Below are positions 35,292-44,002 of a stretch of DNA of 64,000 nucleotides, piece after piece (position 1 is the stretch's first letter; each line of letters begins with the position of its first letter). A program made the position numbers and the translations under genes. The notes below the pieces were generated by a model, which searched no databases, was not told the origin of the DNA, and saw only the letters and a program-made list of their open reading frames with translations. This stretch comes from Cerina sp048266425 (lineage in GTDB: Bacteria > Bacteroidota > Bacteroidia > Flavobacteriales > Flavobacteriaceae): assembly GCA_048266425.1 (NCBI GenBank), contig JBLWZN010000023.1:1-64000 (forward strand), in the 5' to 3' direction.

Positions 35292-36173
35292 ATGAGGCCC
35301 TCTATATTCCTTTTGTTTTTTGCACTTTGCTCCCAAACCATGATTGGACAGAGTCTGTTACAATACAATCTAAAGGCCGGGGAGGTTTATACCATAAAAC
35401 AAAATGCAACCCAGGTTATTACCCAAAATTTGGAGGGTGCAGCACATGTAATTACCAATAACATTGATGGAATATTGGAATTCAAGGTCATTGGGGAAAC
35501 TAATGGCAATTACAACATAGACCTAACATTTAAGGACCTTAATCTTGAGTTGATATCGAGCATCCAAGGAACAATGATGGAAGTCCATGCCAAGGATGTG
35601 GTTGAGGGGGATGCCCAATCCAAGGTCTTCCACAGTTTATTGGAGCATCCGGTGCATATGGTACTGGCCAAAACGGGAGATATTCTAGAAGTCCAAGGAG
35701 GAGAGGAACTGGTCGAAAAAATGACGGAGTCGTCCGAACTTCAGGATGATTTTTCCAAAAACATGATGAAAAAATCCTTGGAATCCGAATTTGGCTCACA
35801 GGCACTGGCGAACAGTTATAAACAAATGACTTTTATTTATCCTGAAAAAAAGGTAAAGGCGGGCGATTCCTGGAAAAATGCCTATCAAGGCAAAATGCAG
35901 ACCGAAAATACTTGGACCCTGGATTCCCTTTCCAATGAACGCACCGTAATAACAGGCAGGTCCAATGTGGTCATGGATATCAAGGAACCAGCAACCACTA
36001 TGATGCTAACAGGCACACAGGAAACCTCCATTACCACCAATCTTTCCTCGGGATTTGTTCAAAGCATGAAGGTTGAAGGTACCTCGGAAGGCACTTCGCA
36101 GATAACGCAGATGGGAAACCAGAAAATACCAACGACCATAAAATCAACAGTTAGCTACCAATTAATCCAATAA
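35292..36173 (+). CDS. secreted DUF6263-like protein
   Basis: Protein of 293 residues with a signal peptide (MRPSIFLLFFALCSQTMIGQ). The mature part is beta-rich with alternating polar strands and no catalytic motif. Typical text is YNLKAGEVYTIKQNATQ at the start and GDSWKNAYQG in the middle, matching what I know as DUF6263 in Bacteroidota. Periplasmic or surface location is inferred from the signal. It is followed after 4 bp by a TPR protein gene, so the two are probably one operon. Confidence 0.78.
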   Translation: MRPSIFLLFFALCSQTMIGQSLLQYNLKAGEVYTIKQNATQVITQNLEGAAHVITNNIDGILEFKVIGETNGNYNIDLTFKDLNLELISSIQGTMMEVHAKDVVEGDAQSKVFHSLLEHPVHMVLAKTGDILEVQGGEELVEKMTESSELQDDFSKNMMKKSLESEFGSQALANSYKQMTFIYPEKKVKAGDSWKNAYQGKMQTENTWTLDSLSNERTVITGRSNVVMDIKEPATTMMLTGTQETSITTNLSSGFVQSMKVEGTSEGTSQITQMGNQKIPTTIKSTVSYQLIQ

Positions 36174-36177
36174 GCAC

Positions 36178-36693
36178 ATGTACAATAAAATAATTAAACT
36201 TATTATAGCCGGACTGATCATCGCTTATGCGGTATATCAATTTGTGGAAGGAAATATTATGAATGGCATTTCCTTAATATTACTCGCAGGGATGTTCATA
36301 TTCCTTTACTATAGAAACGAAATCATACTTCTTGCTTTTTTCCGGATGCGGAAACAAGATCTTGCAGGAACCCAAAAGTGGCTGGATAAAATCAAGAACC
36401 CTGCCACTGCCCTTACCCAAAAGCAACAGGGCTATTACAACTACTTGCATGGAATCATTTTTTCCCAGACCAATCTTACCCAAGCGGAAAAATATTTTAA
36501 AAAAGCGCTGAAATTTGGTTTGACCATGGACTATGACATTGCGATGGCCAAATTGAGCTTAGCCGGTATCGCCATGCAAAAACGTCGTAAACGGGAAGCC
36601 ACCATGCTATTGAACGAAGCCAAAAAACTGGACAAACAGAACATGCTGACCGATCAGATCAAGATGATGCAACAGCAGATGAAGAAGATCTAA
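36178..36693 (+). CDS. membrane-anchored TPR-like protein
   Basis: Protein of 171 residues with two N-terminal hydrophobic segments (about 5-22 and 29-47, the DUF2892-like part) and a C-terminal helical region with TPR-like pairs (GYYNYLHGIIFSQTNLTQAE then KFGLTMDYDIAMAKLSLAGI). The ending is rich in Gln, Met and Lys. It begins 4 bp past the DUF6263 gene. Function unknown. Confidence 0.7.
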   Translation: MYNKIIKLIIAGLIIAYAVYQFVEGNIMNGISLILLAGMFIFLYYRNEIILLAFFRMRKQDLAGTQKWLDKIKNPATALTQKQQGYYNYLHGIIFSQTNLTQAEKYFKKALKFGLTMDYDIAMAKLSLAGIAMQKRRKREATMLLNEAKKLDKQNMLTDQIKMMQQQMKKI

Positions 36694-36717
36694 GGTTTAA
36701 GGAAAAAACTAAATTCA

Positions 36718-36836
36718 TAAACATATAAACTTATAAACCTTTTTTTGTCTATTTTCTATGCTCTATTTTCTTTGGTCTTGGTTCTTGGCTCTATAATATG
36801 GCTGATGGAAAATAAACTTATAAACCCATAAACTTG
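36718..36836. repeat. composite repeat: octads, nine heptads, octads
   Basis: Three 8-bp words (taaacata, taaactta, taaacctt) at 36718-36741, nine 7-bp words at 36743-36805 (ttttgtc, tattttc, tatgctc, tattttc, tttggtc, ttggttc, ttggctc, tataata, tggctga), then three octads at 36813-36836 (taaactta, taaaccca, taaacttg). It lies between two convergent genes. It shares order and several identical words with the repeat at 23647-23816. Confidence 0.9.
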
Positions 36837-36873
36837 TATGCGCTTGAAATTGACATCTGTGGTGGTTGTATTT

Positions 36874-38337
36874 TCACAACAACGGTGCCCACAGTCTGCT
36901 AAAGGATTCCTGTAATTTGCGCTTTAGGCCCCTCTCTTTCCATCTTTCCAGCTCCACCTCTTCGCTTTCGGCCAGGTCGTTTTTAAAGACCTCTTCCATT
37001 CTACCAGCCATCTCTTTGTCGTACAGCAGGGCATTGATCTCAAAATTGATGGAAAAGCTGCGGTAATCCAAGTTGGCGGTCCCAATACTCGTAAACTGGC
37101 CGTCGATCACCATGGTCTTGGCATGCACAAAACCTTTGCAATACCGGAAAACCCTTATACCTGAAGTCAACAACTGTTCAATATAGGAATCAGAAGCGTA
37201 CTGTGCCGCCCAGGAGTCCGATCTGCGTGGAATGATAATCCGTACATCGACCCCACTGCGGGAAGCGGTAGTCATGGAAGTTAATATTTGTCCGTTGGGT
37301 ATGAGATACGGCGAGGTAATGTAAACGTATTTTGTGGCACCGTTGATGGCGGCAAACATAGCCTCCATAATATTGGCCCAGTCGGTATCCGGACCGCTGG
37401 CCGCTATCTGCACAGCTGTATTGTGGGACTCATTTAGCGTACATTCCGGAAACAAATCGGTTGTATCTACCTCTTCGTTGGACACAAAATTCCAGTTGAG
37501 CAAAAAAGAGGTTTGAAGCGAACCAATGGCTTCTCCCTCCAGCCTGAGATGGGTATCCCTCCAAAATCGCTCGTTGTCGGAATAGGAGTTATCGTATTTT
37601 TTGCGAATATTAATACCGCCCAGATAACCAACCTTTCCATCGATTACCACTATTTTTCGATGGTCCCGATAATTGAGCTTACTTGTAAGCTTGGAAAATG
37701 CCACAGGCATAAACGCATGGTGGTTTACCCCACAATCGGTAAGCTTGGTTTTATACTTTTTGGTGATTTTACTGCCTACATCGTCATAGATCAATCTTAC
37801 TTTGACCCCTATTTTTGCCTTATCACAAAGAATATCCATGATTTCACGGCCCAGGATATCATCCTCCAACACAAAATACTCCATATGGATGTGGTTCACC
37901 GCCTCCTTCAGGTCTTTCCGGAGCAGCTTAAACTTTTCCTCCCCGTTAATAAGTTCCTTGGCCTTGTTATGGAAGGTCAGTACCGCTTTTTCGTTATTGC
38001 GAAGCAGTTTGTATATTTTATAATTGCCCTGCCCGAAATCCGCCACAAATTCCTCTTTCTCCTTGGGTTCCAATTTAAAATTGGCACGCCATTGCTTCAA
38101 TTTGGCATCATCGATCAGATATTTCTTTTCGAAGATTTTGTATTTTCTGTAGTCCTGTCCAAAAAAATAGTAGACCAATAGCCCCAAAAAAGGCAAGGTC
38201 GCCAAAGCAAAAAGATAAGAAAGGGTCTTTACCGGGTTCTTATTTTTGAGCAGTATAATTATTGAAAAAAAGAGGACCAACAAATAGTTGAGCACCAAAA
38301 ATACCTGCCATTTATGGTCTCCCAAAAAGGCCCACAT
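36874..38337 (-). CDS. cls: cardiolipin synthase
   Basis: Phospholipase-D-superfamily enzyme of 487 residues. Two N-terminal membrane helices (PLDc_N) precede two HKD motifs: HRKIVVIDGKVGYLGG and HAKTMVIDGQFTSIGTANLD. Both have the complete H-x-K-x4-D pattern. It makes cardiolipin from two phosphatidylglycerol molecules in the inner membrane. Its start codon overlaps the lytic transglycosylase stop (shared TAATG), so translation is coupled. Confidence 0.95.
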   Translation of the reverse strand: MWAFLGDHKWQVFLVLNYLLVLFFSIIILLKNKNPVKTLSYLFALATLPFLGLLVYYFFGQDYRKYKIFEKKYLIDDAKLKQWRANFKLEPKEKEEFVADFGQGNYKIYKLLRNNEKAVLTFHNKAKELINGEEKFKLLRKDLKEAVNHIHMEYFVLEDDILGREIMDILCDKAKIGVKVRLIYDDVGSKITKKYKTKLTDCGVNHHAFMPVAFSKLTSKLNYRDHRKIVVIDGKVGYLGGINIRKKYDNSYSDNERFWRDTHLRLEGEAIGSLQTSFLLNWNFVSNEEVDTTDLFPECTLNESHNTAVQIAASGPDTDWANIMEAMFAAINGATKYVYITSPYLIPNGQILTSMTTASRSGVDVRIIIPRRSDSWAAQYASDSYIEQLLTSGIRVFRYCKGFVHAKTMVIDGQFTSIGTANLDYRSFSINFEINALLYDKEMAGRMEEVFKNDLAESEEVELERWKERGLKRKLQESFSRLWAPLL

Positions 38338-39284
38338 TATTTAGAATCCATGTAATATCCATTTCTAGGAATCTCAATAACATATTTTTTTCCGGAGACA
38401 TTGTTGAGGTTTGGTTCCCTTAGCCATGGGTTGTGCCTTTTCAATATTTTGTAGTTGATCCCATATTGCTTGGCAAAGTCAGCGAAATTGGAAACAGCCG
38501 TATCCACTTCTACCGAATAGGTAGGGACTTCGGTATAGAGGTCTTTGGGGCTGATATCAAAACCATATTTTTGGGGATGGGATAGTATTTCCTTAATGGC
38601 CAAAAGCCTAAAAACATACCGACCTGTTTCCTCCCCCAACAGCAGGTCGTAATAGCTGTTCGCTTTTTGAATGTCCATGTATTTTTGTATACCCGCTGAC
38701 CCGGCATTATAAGAAGCCGCTGCCAAGGTCCAAGTACCAAATTTTTCTTTGGCTTTTATTAAGTACTGACACGCTGCCTCGGTCGATTTCACAACGTGGT
38801 ATCGCTCATCCACGTTATTGTTTATCTCAAGTCCGTATTCCTTTCCGGTAGCCCGCATGAGCTGCCAAAAACCAGTGGCCCCCGCTGGGGAAACCACGTT
38901 TAAAAGACCACTTTCGGCCACTGCTAAATACTTAAAATCGTCGGGGATTCCGTTCTTGGCTAAAATAGGCTCAATGACAGGAAAGTACATATGTGCTCTT
39001 TTCATGAGCAAAATGGCATTGGACTGCCAATATTTGTTAACCAAAAATTCCCGATCCACACGTTCCCTTACTTCGGGGTCTTGGGCGGGAACCGCTTCCC
39101 CGGCAAAATTAAGACCCTCAGGAATATCTATAGTGGTTATTCTATAGTCGTCCCATTGGTCTCCAGGAGTAGGTTCTGTCTTTTTTTCAACATTCACAGG
39201 GGTGTTGTCCTGTACAGCGAAGATTAAAGTGCTTACCACGAAACAAACACCCAATAACATCAAAACGTTTTTCAACAACTTCAT
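38337..39284 (-). CDS. lytic murein transglycosylase (MltD-like)
   Basis: Protein of 315 residues with a signal anchor (MKLLKNVLMLLGVCFVVST). The SLT fold is visible: FKYLAVAESGLLNVVSPAGA contains the catalytic Glu, then GFWQLMRATGKEYGLEIN and AAASYNAGSAGI. The C-terminal 60 residues have a LysM-like pattern (FADFAKQYGINYKILKRHNP). It cleaves peptidoglycan glycan strands in the periplasm. It is the first gene of an operon with cls, with a -7 box at 39304-39311. Confidence 0.93.
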   Translation of the reverse strand: MKLLKNVLMLLGVCFVVSTLIFAVQDNTPVNVEKKTEPTPGDQWDDYRITTIDIPEGLNFAGEAVPAQDPEVRERVDREFLVNKYWQSNAILLMKRAHMYFPVIEPILAKNGIPDDFKYLAVAESGLLNVVSPAGATGFWQLMRATGKEYGLEINNNVDERYHVVKSTEAACQYLIKAKEKFGTWTLAAASYNAGSAGIQKYMDIQKANSYYDLLLGEETGRYVFRLLAIKEILSHPQKYGFDISPKDLYTEVPTYSVEVDTAVSNFADFAKQYGINYKILKRHNPWLREPNLNNVSGKKYVIEIPRNGYYMDSK

Positions 39285-39303
39285 AGCGCTTTTTATTTTA
39301 AAT

Positions 39304-39311
39304 CAAAGATA
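39304..39311 (-). promoter_or_regulatory. -7 box TATCTTTG of the transglycosylase-cls operon
   Basis: Exact TAnnTTTG on the minus strand, 19 bp before the ATG; no -33 element at the usual spacing. Confidence 0.5.
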
Positions 39312-39408
39312 TTAAGAACTTCTTCAAAAATTTTCTTTTATCCATAAATATCATTTTTTGTAGGTGAACTCACCATTTCGACATGGAACCTACCTTCAGT
39401 TTTAACAA

Positions 39409-40080
39409 TTAAGACCCAGTTGCACCAATAATCTCAGGCAAATGTTGGTTAAACCATCCATAACGGTAAACTATCATAGCGTGGGTCCCATTCTTTACAT
39501 GGATACAATTCTCGATATGGACTATGGGAAATACAGGATCCTTTTCGCCGTGTATATGCACTAAATTAGGAGCATATTTCTCTTGGTTCCAATTGATCAT
39601 TTTGTCCAAGGCCCAACTTAGATAATTTGGATCCCTAATGGACAAATATTCCTCGTAGAGCTTCAATCGTTTTTTTACTTGTTCCCCAAATGCGTATTTG
39701 GCAATCAGATCAACATTGTTGATCAAACCATAGGGCAACAGTTTATGGATCTTGGTGTATTTGGCAAACAACATCCGCTTTGGGAGCTCCTTGCTCAACT
39801 TAACGCTCGATATGATCACGATTTTGCGAGTAGCAATCAGCTTGGCCATCTCCTGCACCACTATCCCGCCAAAGGAAACACCTATTAAAATGGGGTTTTC
39901 ATGGGCAATGCACTTGACCATCCTTTTGGCATAATTCTCGAGACTCATATTTCCCGTTGGTATAAACCATTCCAACATATATGTGTCGTAAACTTCCTTT
40001 GGTAATTCAATATTTTTGAAAATGGATGGATTTGCCGCCATCCCCGGCATAAAATAAACCGGAATTCTTGATTGTGCCAT
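39409..40080 (-). CDS. alpha/beta hydrolase
   Basis: Protein of 223 residues with the nucleophile elbow GVSFGGIV (Ser within G-x-S-x-G) after LIGVS, an Asp in HIHGEKDPVFPI and a His in NGTHAMIV completing a plausible catalytic triad. The first strand reads PVYFMPGMAANPSIF with an oxyanion-hole-like PGM. No signal peptide, so it is cytoplasmic. Substrate unknown. Confidence 0.8.
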   Translation of the reverse strand: MAQSRIPVYFMPGMAANPSIFKNIELPKEVYDTYMLEWFIPTGNMSLENYAKRMVKCIAHENPILIGVSFGGIVVQEMAKLIATRKIVIISSVKLSKELPKRMLFAKYTKIHKLLPYGLINNVDLIAKYAFGEQVKKRLKLYEEYLSIRDPNYLSWALDKMINWNQEKYAPNLVHIHGEKDPVFPIVHIENCIHVKNGTHAMIVYRYGWFNQHLPEIIGATGS

Positions 40081-40258
40081 ATCTACGAATATAGATGACT
40101 TAAATAGGATATACCATATTTTTTTAGTAATTTTGTGGGCTTGTTGTTAAAGAAAGCCCCAATCACCATAAATTCTAACTGTATATTTTTTTACTCTTAT
40201 TGCGATTTTTTTAAGTATCGCTAGTTTTTTCATGCTTCAACATTAAATATCAAACTAT

Positions 40259-40552
40259 ATGAATGAAATGGAAATTAAGGACAATAGTTTCTTACGCCAA
40301 TTTGAAACAAGAGTTGATGGGCATTTAGCAAAGATTGAATATTCGTCTCAAGAACGAAAAATATTTTTGACAAAATTAATGGTTTCGGAAGAAATTACTA
40401 CCGAAGGATTCAAGGAAGAGTTTATCAAAGCGGTACTTAACCTCATTCAGGAACAAAACCTTAGGGTAGTCCCAACCAGTCCACAAATAGCCGTATTCCT
40501 GCGCAAGAACAGGCAGTATAAGGAAATGCTCCCAGTAGGCATAAGGATTTAA
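40259..40552 (+). CDS. short GNAT-like protein (YjdJ type)
   Basis: Protein of 97 residues that resembles the truncated GCN5-like acetyltransferases of the YjdJ/NATD1 group: GHLAKIEYSSQERKIFLTKLMV at the start (within 20: HLAKIEYSSQERKIFLTK), then FIKAVLNLIQEQNLRVVPTS and AVFLRKNRQYKEML. The acetyl-CoA-binding loop of full GNATs is only partly covered. Function unknown. It has a strong terminator. Confidence 0.7.
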   Translation: MNEMEIKDNSFLRQFETRVDGHLAKIEYSSQERKIFLTKLMVSEEITTEGFKEEFIKAVLNLIQEQNLRVVPTSPQIAVFLRKNRQYKEMLPVGIRI

Positions 40553-40596
40553 GAAAAAGCGGACGCTTTCAAGAAATTGGTTGCGTTGGATGTATT

Positions 40597-40624
40597 AAAA
40601 ATCTCCCAAGGGAGATTTTTTTTA
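40597..40624 (+). terminator. Rho-independent terminator after the GNAT-like gene
   Basis: Arms aaaatctccc and gggagatttt with a 2-nt loop run into T residues to 40624. Convergent with mtaB. Confidence 0.85.
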
Positions 40625-40688
40625 TGCCTCGAGGGAAAATTTCGTTAAGGACAAAATCCCCGTTAATTCAAAAATTGACTCGCCAGAA

Positions 40689-42056
40689 CTAAGATATTAC
40701 CATATTTTTTACAAACCCAAACCGAACCATACCTTCCCCGTCTATTTCTTGAAGTTCCACTTCCTGTAATGTATTTACCAAAGCCGGATCCCACGGGGCA
40801 CGAACTTTAATATAGTTTTCCGTGAAGCCGTGAATATATCCTTCCTTGTTTTCCCCTTCAAACAACACGGTATGAACGGTGCCAAGTTGACTTTCATAAA
40901 ACGCCCTTCTTTTTTTAACCGACAACCCTCTCAGCATTTTACTCCGTTTGTTCCTCACCTTCATGGGTACGGCCCCGGGCATGTCGGCAGCCACGGTATT
41001 ATCCCTTTCCGAATAGGTGAAAACATGGAGATAAGAAATATCCAACTTGTTTAAAAAGTGGTACGTTTCCAAAAAATGCCCGTCCGTTTCCCCGGGGAAT
41101 CCCACTATGACATCTACCCCAATACAGGCATTTGGCATAAAACTACGTATCGTCGCCACCCTATCTATATATAAATCCGTGAGATACCTCCTCCGCATTA
41201 ATTTTAGTATATGATCGCTCCCACTCTGCAAGGGTATATGAAAATGGGGGACAAAAGAATTGCTGTTGGCTACAAACTCAATGGTTTCGTTCTTGAGCAA
41301 GTTGGGTTCTATGGAAGATATCCGCAATCTATGAATGCCCTCAACGGTATCCAAAGCCTTTACAAGATCAAAAAAAGTATGCCCGTGTTTTTTATTGCCG
41401 AACTCCCCCTTGCCATAATCCCCGATGTTTACTCCGGTCAATACTATTTCCTTGATTCCTTGTTCCGATATTTCCCTAGCGTTATTAAGGACCCCTTGCA
41501 AGGTATCACTCCTGGAGATTCCGCGAGCCAAGGGAATGGTGCAATAGGTACATTTGTAATCGCAACCATCCTGGACCTTTAGGAAAGCCCTGGTACGTTC
41601 CCCTATGGCATAGCTCCCAACATAAAAATCGGCTTCCTCGATCTCGCAAGAATGAATTTTTGCGGGACCGCGGTTTGATTTGTCCTGGGTGGAGCCGATC
41701 GTATTGGGTTGGTCGAACAATTGGTTGACGTAATCCGTGATCTTGAACTTCTCTGTTGCCCCAAGTACCAGATCAACCCCATCAACTGCCGCCAAGTCTT
41801 CTGGTTTTAGTTGGGCATAACAACCTATTGCCGCTACAAAAGCATCGGGATTTATTTTCTGGGCCTGTCGAACAATAGCCTTAAAGCGCTTGTCGGCATT
41901 TTCCGTAACCGAACAAGTATTGATGACGTACATATGGGCCCACTCCGAAAATTCGACCCGCTCAAAACCTTCCTCCACAAAACTCCGGGCAATGGTCGAC
42001 GTTTCTGAATAATTAAGCTTACAACCGAGGGTGTAAAATGCGACTTTCTTGTGCAT
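40689..42056 (-). CDS. mtaB: tRNA t6A37 methylthiotransferase MtaB
   Basis: Radical-SAM methylthiotransferase of 455 residues adding a methylthio group to t6A37 of ANN-decoding tRNAs. The N-terminal UPF0004 domain begins FYTLGCKLNYSETSTIAR with three conserved Cys in the first 85 residues (C11, C47 and C79 region). The radical SAM cluster is CDYKCTYC. A TRAM domain occupies the last 70 residues. The TLGCKLN start distinguishes MtaB from RimO and MiaB. Confidence 0.95.
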   Translation of the reverse strand: MHKKVAFYTLGCKLNYSETSTIARSFVEEGFERVEFSEWAHMYVINTCSVTENADKRFKAIVRQAQKINPDAFVAAIGCYAQLKPEDLAAVDGVDLVLGATEKFKITDYVNQLFDQPNTIGSTQDKSNRGPAKIHSCEIEEADFYVGSYAIGERTRAFLKVQDGCDYKCTYCTIPLARGISRSDTLQGVLNNAREISEQGIKEIVLTGVNIGDYGKGEFGNKKHGHTFFDLVKALDTVEGIHRLRISSIEPNLLKNETIEFVANSNSFVPHFHIPLQSGSDHILKLMRRRYLTDLYIDRVATIRSFMPNACIGVDVIVGFPGETDGHFLETYHFLNKLDISYLHVFTYSERDNTVAADMPGAVPMKVRNKRSKMLRGLSVKKRRAFYESQLGTVHTVLFEGENKEGYIHGFTENYIKVRAPWDPALVNTLQEVELQEIDGEGMVRFGFVKNMVIS

Positions 42057-42084
42057 CCTATAATCTTTTTGGGAATTAGGACTG

Positions 42085-42092
42085 CAAAGATA
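42085..42092 (-). promoter_or_regulatory. -7 box TATCTTTG of mtaB
   Basis: Exact TAnnTTTG on the minus strand, 28 bp before the mtaB ATG at 42056; -33 not recognised. Confidence 0.5.
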
Positions 42093-42117
42093 AGGGAAAT
42101 TTGCAGTGTTCGGTAGT

Positions 42118-42183
42118 GTTTGATGTTCGGTGTTCGGTGTTCAGTGCTTAAAAATAAAATTAACCCATAAACTCATAAACTTT
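42118..42183. repeat. composite repeat: GTTC heptads then TAAAC octads
   Basis: GTTC/GTTT recurs at 7-bp steps from 42118 to 42142, followed by words taaccca, taaactca, taaacttt at 42161-42183. It lies between mtaB and recN. Confidence 0.75.
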
Positions 42184-42236
42184 CACGAAGATTGATCTTT
42201 TTAAAATCCTGATACGTTAAATGGGAATTCCATTCC

Positions 42237-43889
42237 TCAATTGAGCAACTGTCTTGCATGGGCCATGGCAGAATTGGTCAGTGCCTTGCCGCCCAACATT
42301 TCGGCCAGTTCTAAGACCCTTTCCTCCTGGCCTAGTTTTTTCATTTTTGTATGGGTCACCTTGCCATCGTCTTCCTTAAAAACCTTAAAATGATGATCCC
42401 CTCTCGAGGCCACCTGAGGCAAATGGGTGATGGAAAAAATCTGCATGGATTGGCTCATCCGCTTCATTATATCCCCCATTTTATTGGAAATTTCGCCCGA
42501 AACCCCTGAATCGATCTCATCGAACATCAAGGTAGGCAGCTGCTCGTATTTCGCAAGGGTAGATTTTATGGTCAGCATGATCCTCGACAGCTCACCCCCG
42601 GATGCTACCTTTTTTAATTCCCCAAAATCCATTCCCTTGTTTGCCGAAAACAAAAACGTTAGGTCGTCCTTTCCCGAGGCTTTAAATTCTTTGGATGGGG
42701 CAATTTCAATTTTGAATGTACTATTGGGCATCCCCAAGGTAGCCAAAGTGGCCTCCAATTGCTTTTTTAAAAGTGGTATGGCCGATTTTCTTCGTTTGCC
42801 GATATCATTGCACAAAATGGTCAGCTGTTTTTCCTTGTCCAATAATTCATCTTGCTTGGCTTTAATTTGGGCTTCAATATTCTCTACCGCACTTACCTTT
42901 TCGGAGAGTTCCGATTTCACTGCGATTAATTCTTCGATGCTACCGGCATGGTGTTTTTTCTGCAGATCATAGAGCAACTGTAGCTTGCCGTTCACTTGGT
43001 CCAACAGTTCTGGATCGGGTTCCATTTTTTCTTGGATCGAGAACAATTCGCTGGCGATATCGTCCACTTCAATAAAAACGGACTGTATTCTTTCATTGAG
43101 TCCTGCAAATGGACTCCCGAAAGCCGATAGTTTATTGGAGAGCGATTTTAATTCGGTCAACAAGCCAACTACTCCTACTTGCTCATCGTTCAAAATTTGA
43201 TGTCCTTTGGAGAGTTGATCTAAGATGACCTCCACATTGTTCAATTGTTCGTACTGACCTTCCAACTCCTCAAGAATACCTTCCTTGAGGGGAGCCGCTT
43301 CCAATTCCTTCAATAAAAATGAATTGTAATCGTACTCTTTGTCCGCATTTTTTTGAAAATCGACCAACTGGTCCAGTTCCTTCAAAACACTTCTGTATCC
43401 CGATAATTTTTGCGTGTACTGTTCCAGTAGTTCCCTATTATCCGCCAACGCGTCCACGACTTTCATTTGAAAGTCATTATCCGTCAACTGCATGGTCTGG
43501 TGTTGGGAATGAATATCGATGAGCCGATCTCCCAATTGTGAGAGTATATCCAGGGTAACGGGGGAATCATTGATAAAGGCGCGGGATTTTCCGCTAGGCA
43601 GGATTTCCCTTCGGATTATGGACTTCTTTTCATAATCCAAATCATTTTCTTTAAAAAAAGACTGAAGATTATAATTCCCGATTTCGAACTCGGCTTCCAC
43701 TATACATTTGGCATCCTTGTCCCTCAATGAGGAAAGGTCGGCCCGTTTGCCCAAAATTAAGGAAAGACCACCCAATAATATGGATTTCCCTGCCCCCGTT
43801 TCTCCCGTTATCGTTGTAAAACCTTGGGTAAAAGGAATGCTAAGGTTGTCTATAAGCGCGTAATTTTTTATGGAGAGATTCGTCAGCAA
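42237..43889 (-). CDS. recN: DNA repair protein RecN
   Basis: SMC-like ATPase of 550 residues for double-strand-break repair. It starts with TTG at 43889 giving MLTNLSIKNYALIDNLSI, the invariant RecN N-terminus. Walker A is GETGAGKSILL; the signature is LSRIMLTIKS within ASGGELSR; Walker B LPTLMFDEIDSGVSG. Coiled-coil region spans about 160-380. The family start at this exact point supports the TTG over later ATG codons. Confidence 0.95.
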   Translation of the reverse strand: MLTNLSIKNYALIDNLSIPFTQGFTTITGETGAGKSILLGGLSLILGKRADLSSLRDKDAKCIVEAEFEIGNYNLQSFFKENDLDYEKKSIIRREILPSGKSRAFINDSPVTLDILSQLGDRLIDIHSQHQTMQLTDNDFQMKVVDALADNRELLEQYTQKLSGYRSVLKELDQLVDFQKNADKEYDYNSFLLKELEAAPLKEGILEELEGQYEQLNNVEVILDQLSKGHQILNDEQVGVVGLLTELKSLSNKLSAFGSPFAGLNERIQSVFIEVDDIASELFSIQEKMEPDPELLDQVNGKLQLLYDLQKKHHAGSIEELIAVKSELSEKVSAVENIEAQIKAKQDELLDKEKQLTILCNDIGKRRKSAIPLLKKQLEATLATLGMPNSTFKIEIAPSKEFKASGKDDLTFLFSANKGMDFGELKKVASGGELSRIMLTIKSTLAKYEQLPTLMFDEIDSGVSGEISNKMGDIMKRMSQSMQIFSITHLPQVASRGDHHFKVFKEDDGKVTHTKMKKLGQEERVLELAEMLGGKALTNSAMAHARQLLN

Positions 43890-43899
43890 AGTCTTATAT

Positions 43900-43907
43900 C
43901 AAATTTA
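43900..43907 (-). promoter_or_regulatory. -7 box TAAATTTG of recN
   Basis: Exact TAnnTTTG on the minus strand only 10 bp before the TTG start of recN, implying an almost leaderless transcript if used. Confidence 0.45.
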
Positions 43908-43921
43908 TTGATGTAAAGATA

Positions 43922-43975
43922 AGGGACTCTTTTGAAACTGAAACGACTTAATAATCGAATTTCAAAGGAGTCCCT
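43922..43975. repeat. long imperfect inverted repeat between recN and the GH2 gene
   Basis: Arms agggactc(t)tttgaaa and tttcaaa(g)gagtccct pair over 15-16 positions with one mismatch, enclosing about 22 nt. It lies downstream of the GH2 gene (minus) and upstream of recN. There is no T-tract, so it may act as an mRNA-stabilising hairpin rather than a classical terminator. Confidence 0.75.
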
Positions 43976-44002
43976 ATAAATGTTGTTATCTTACTTGCAA
44001 AC

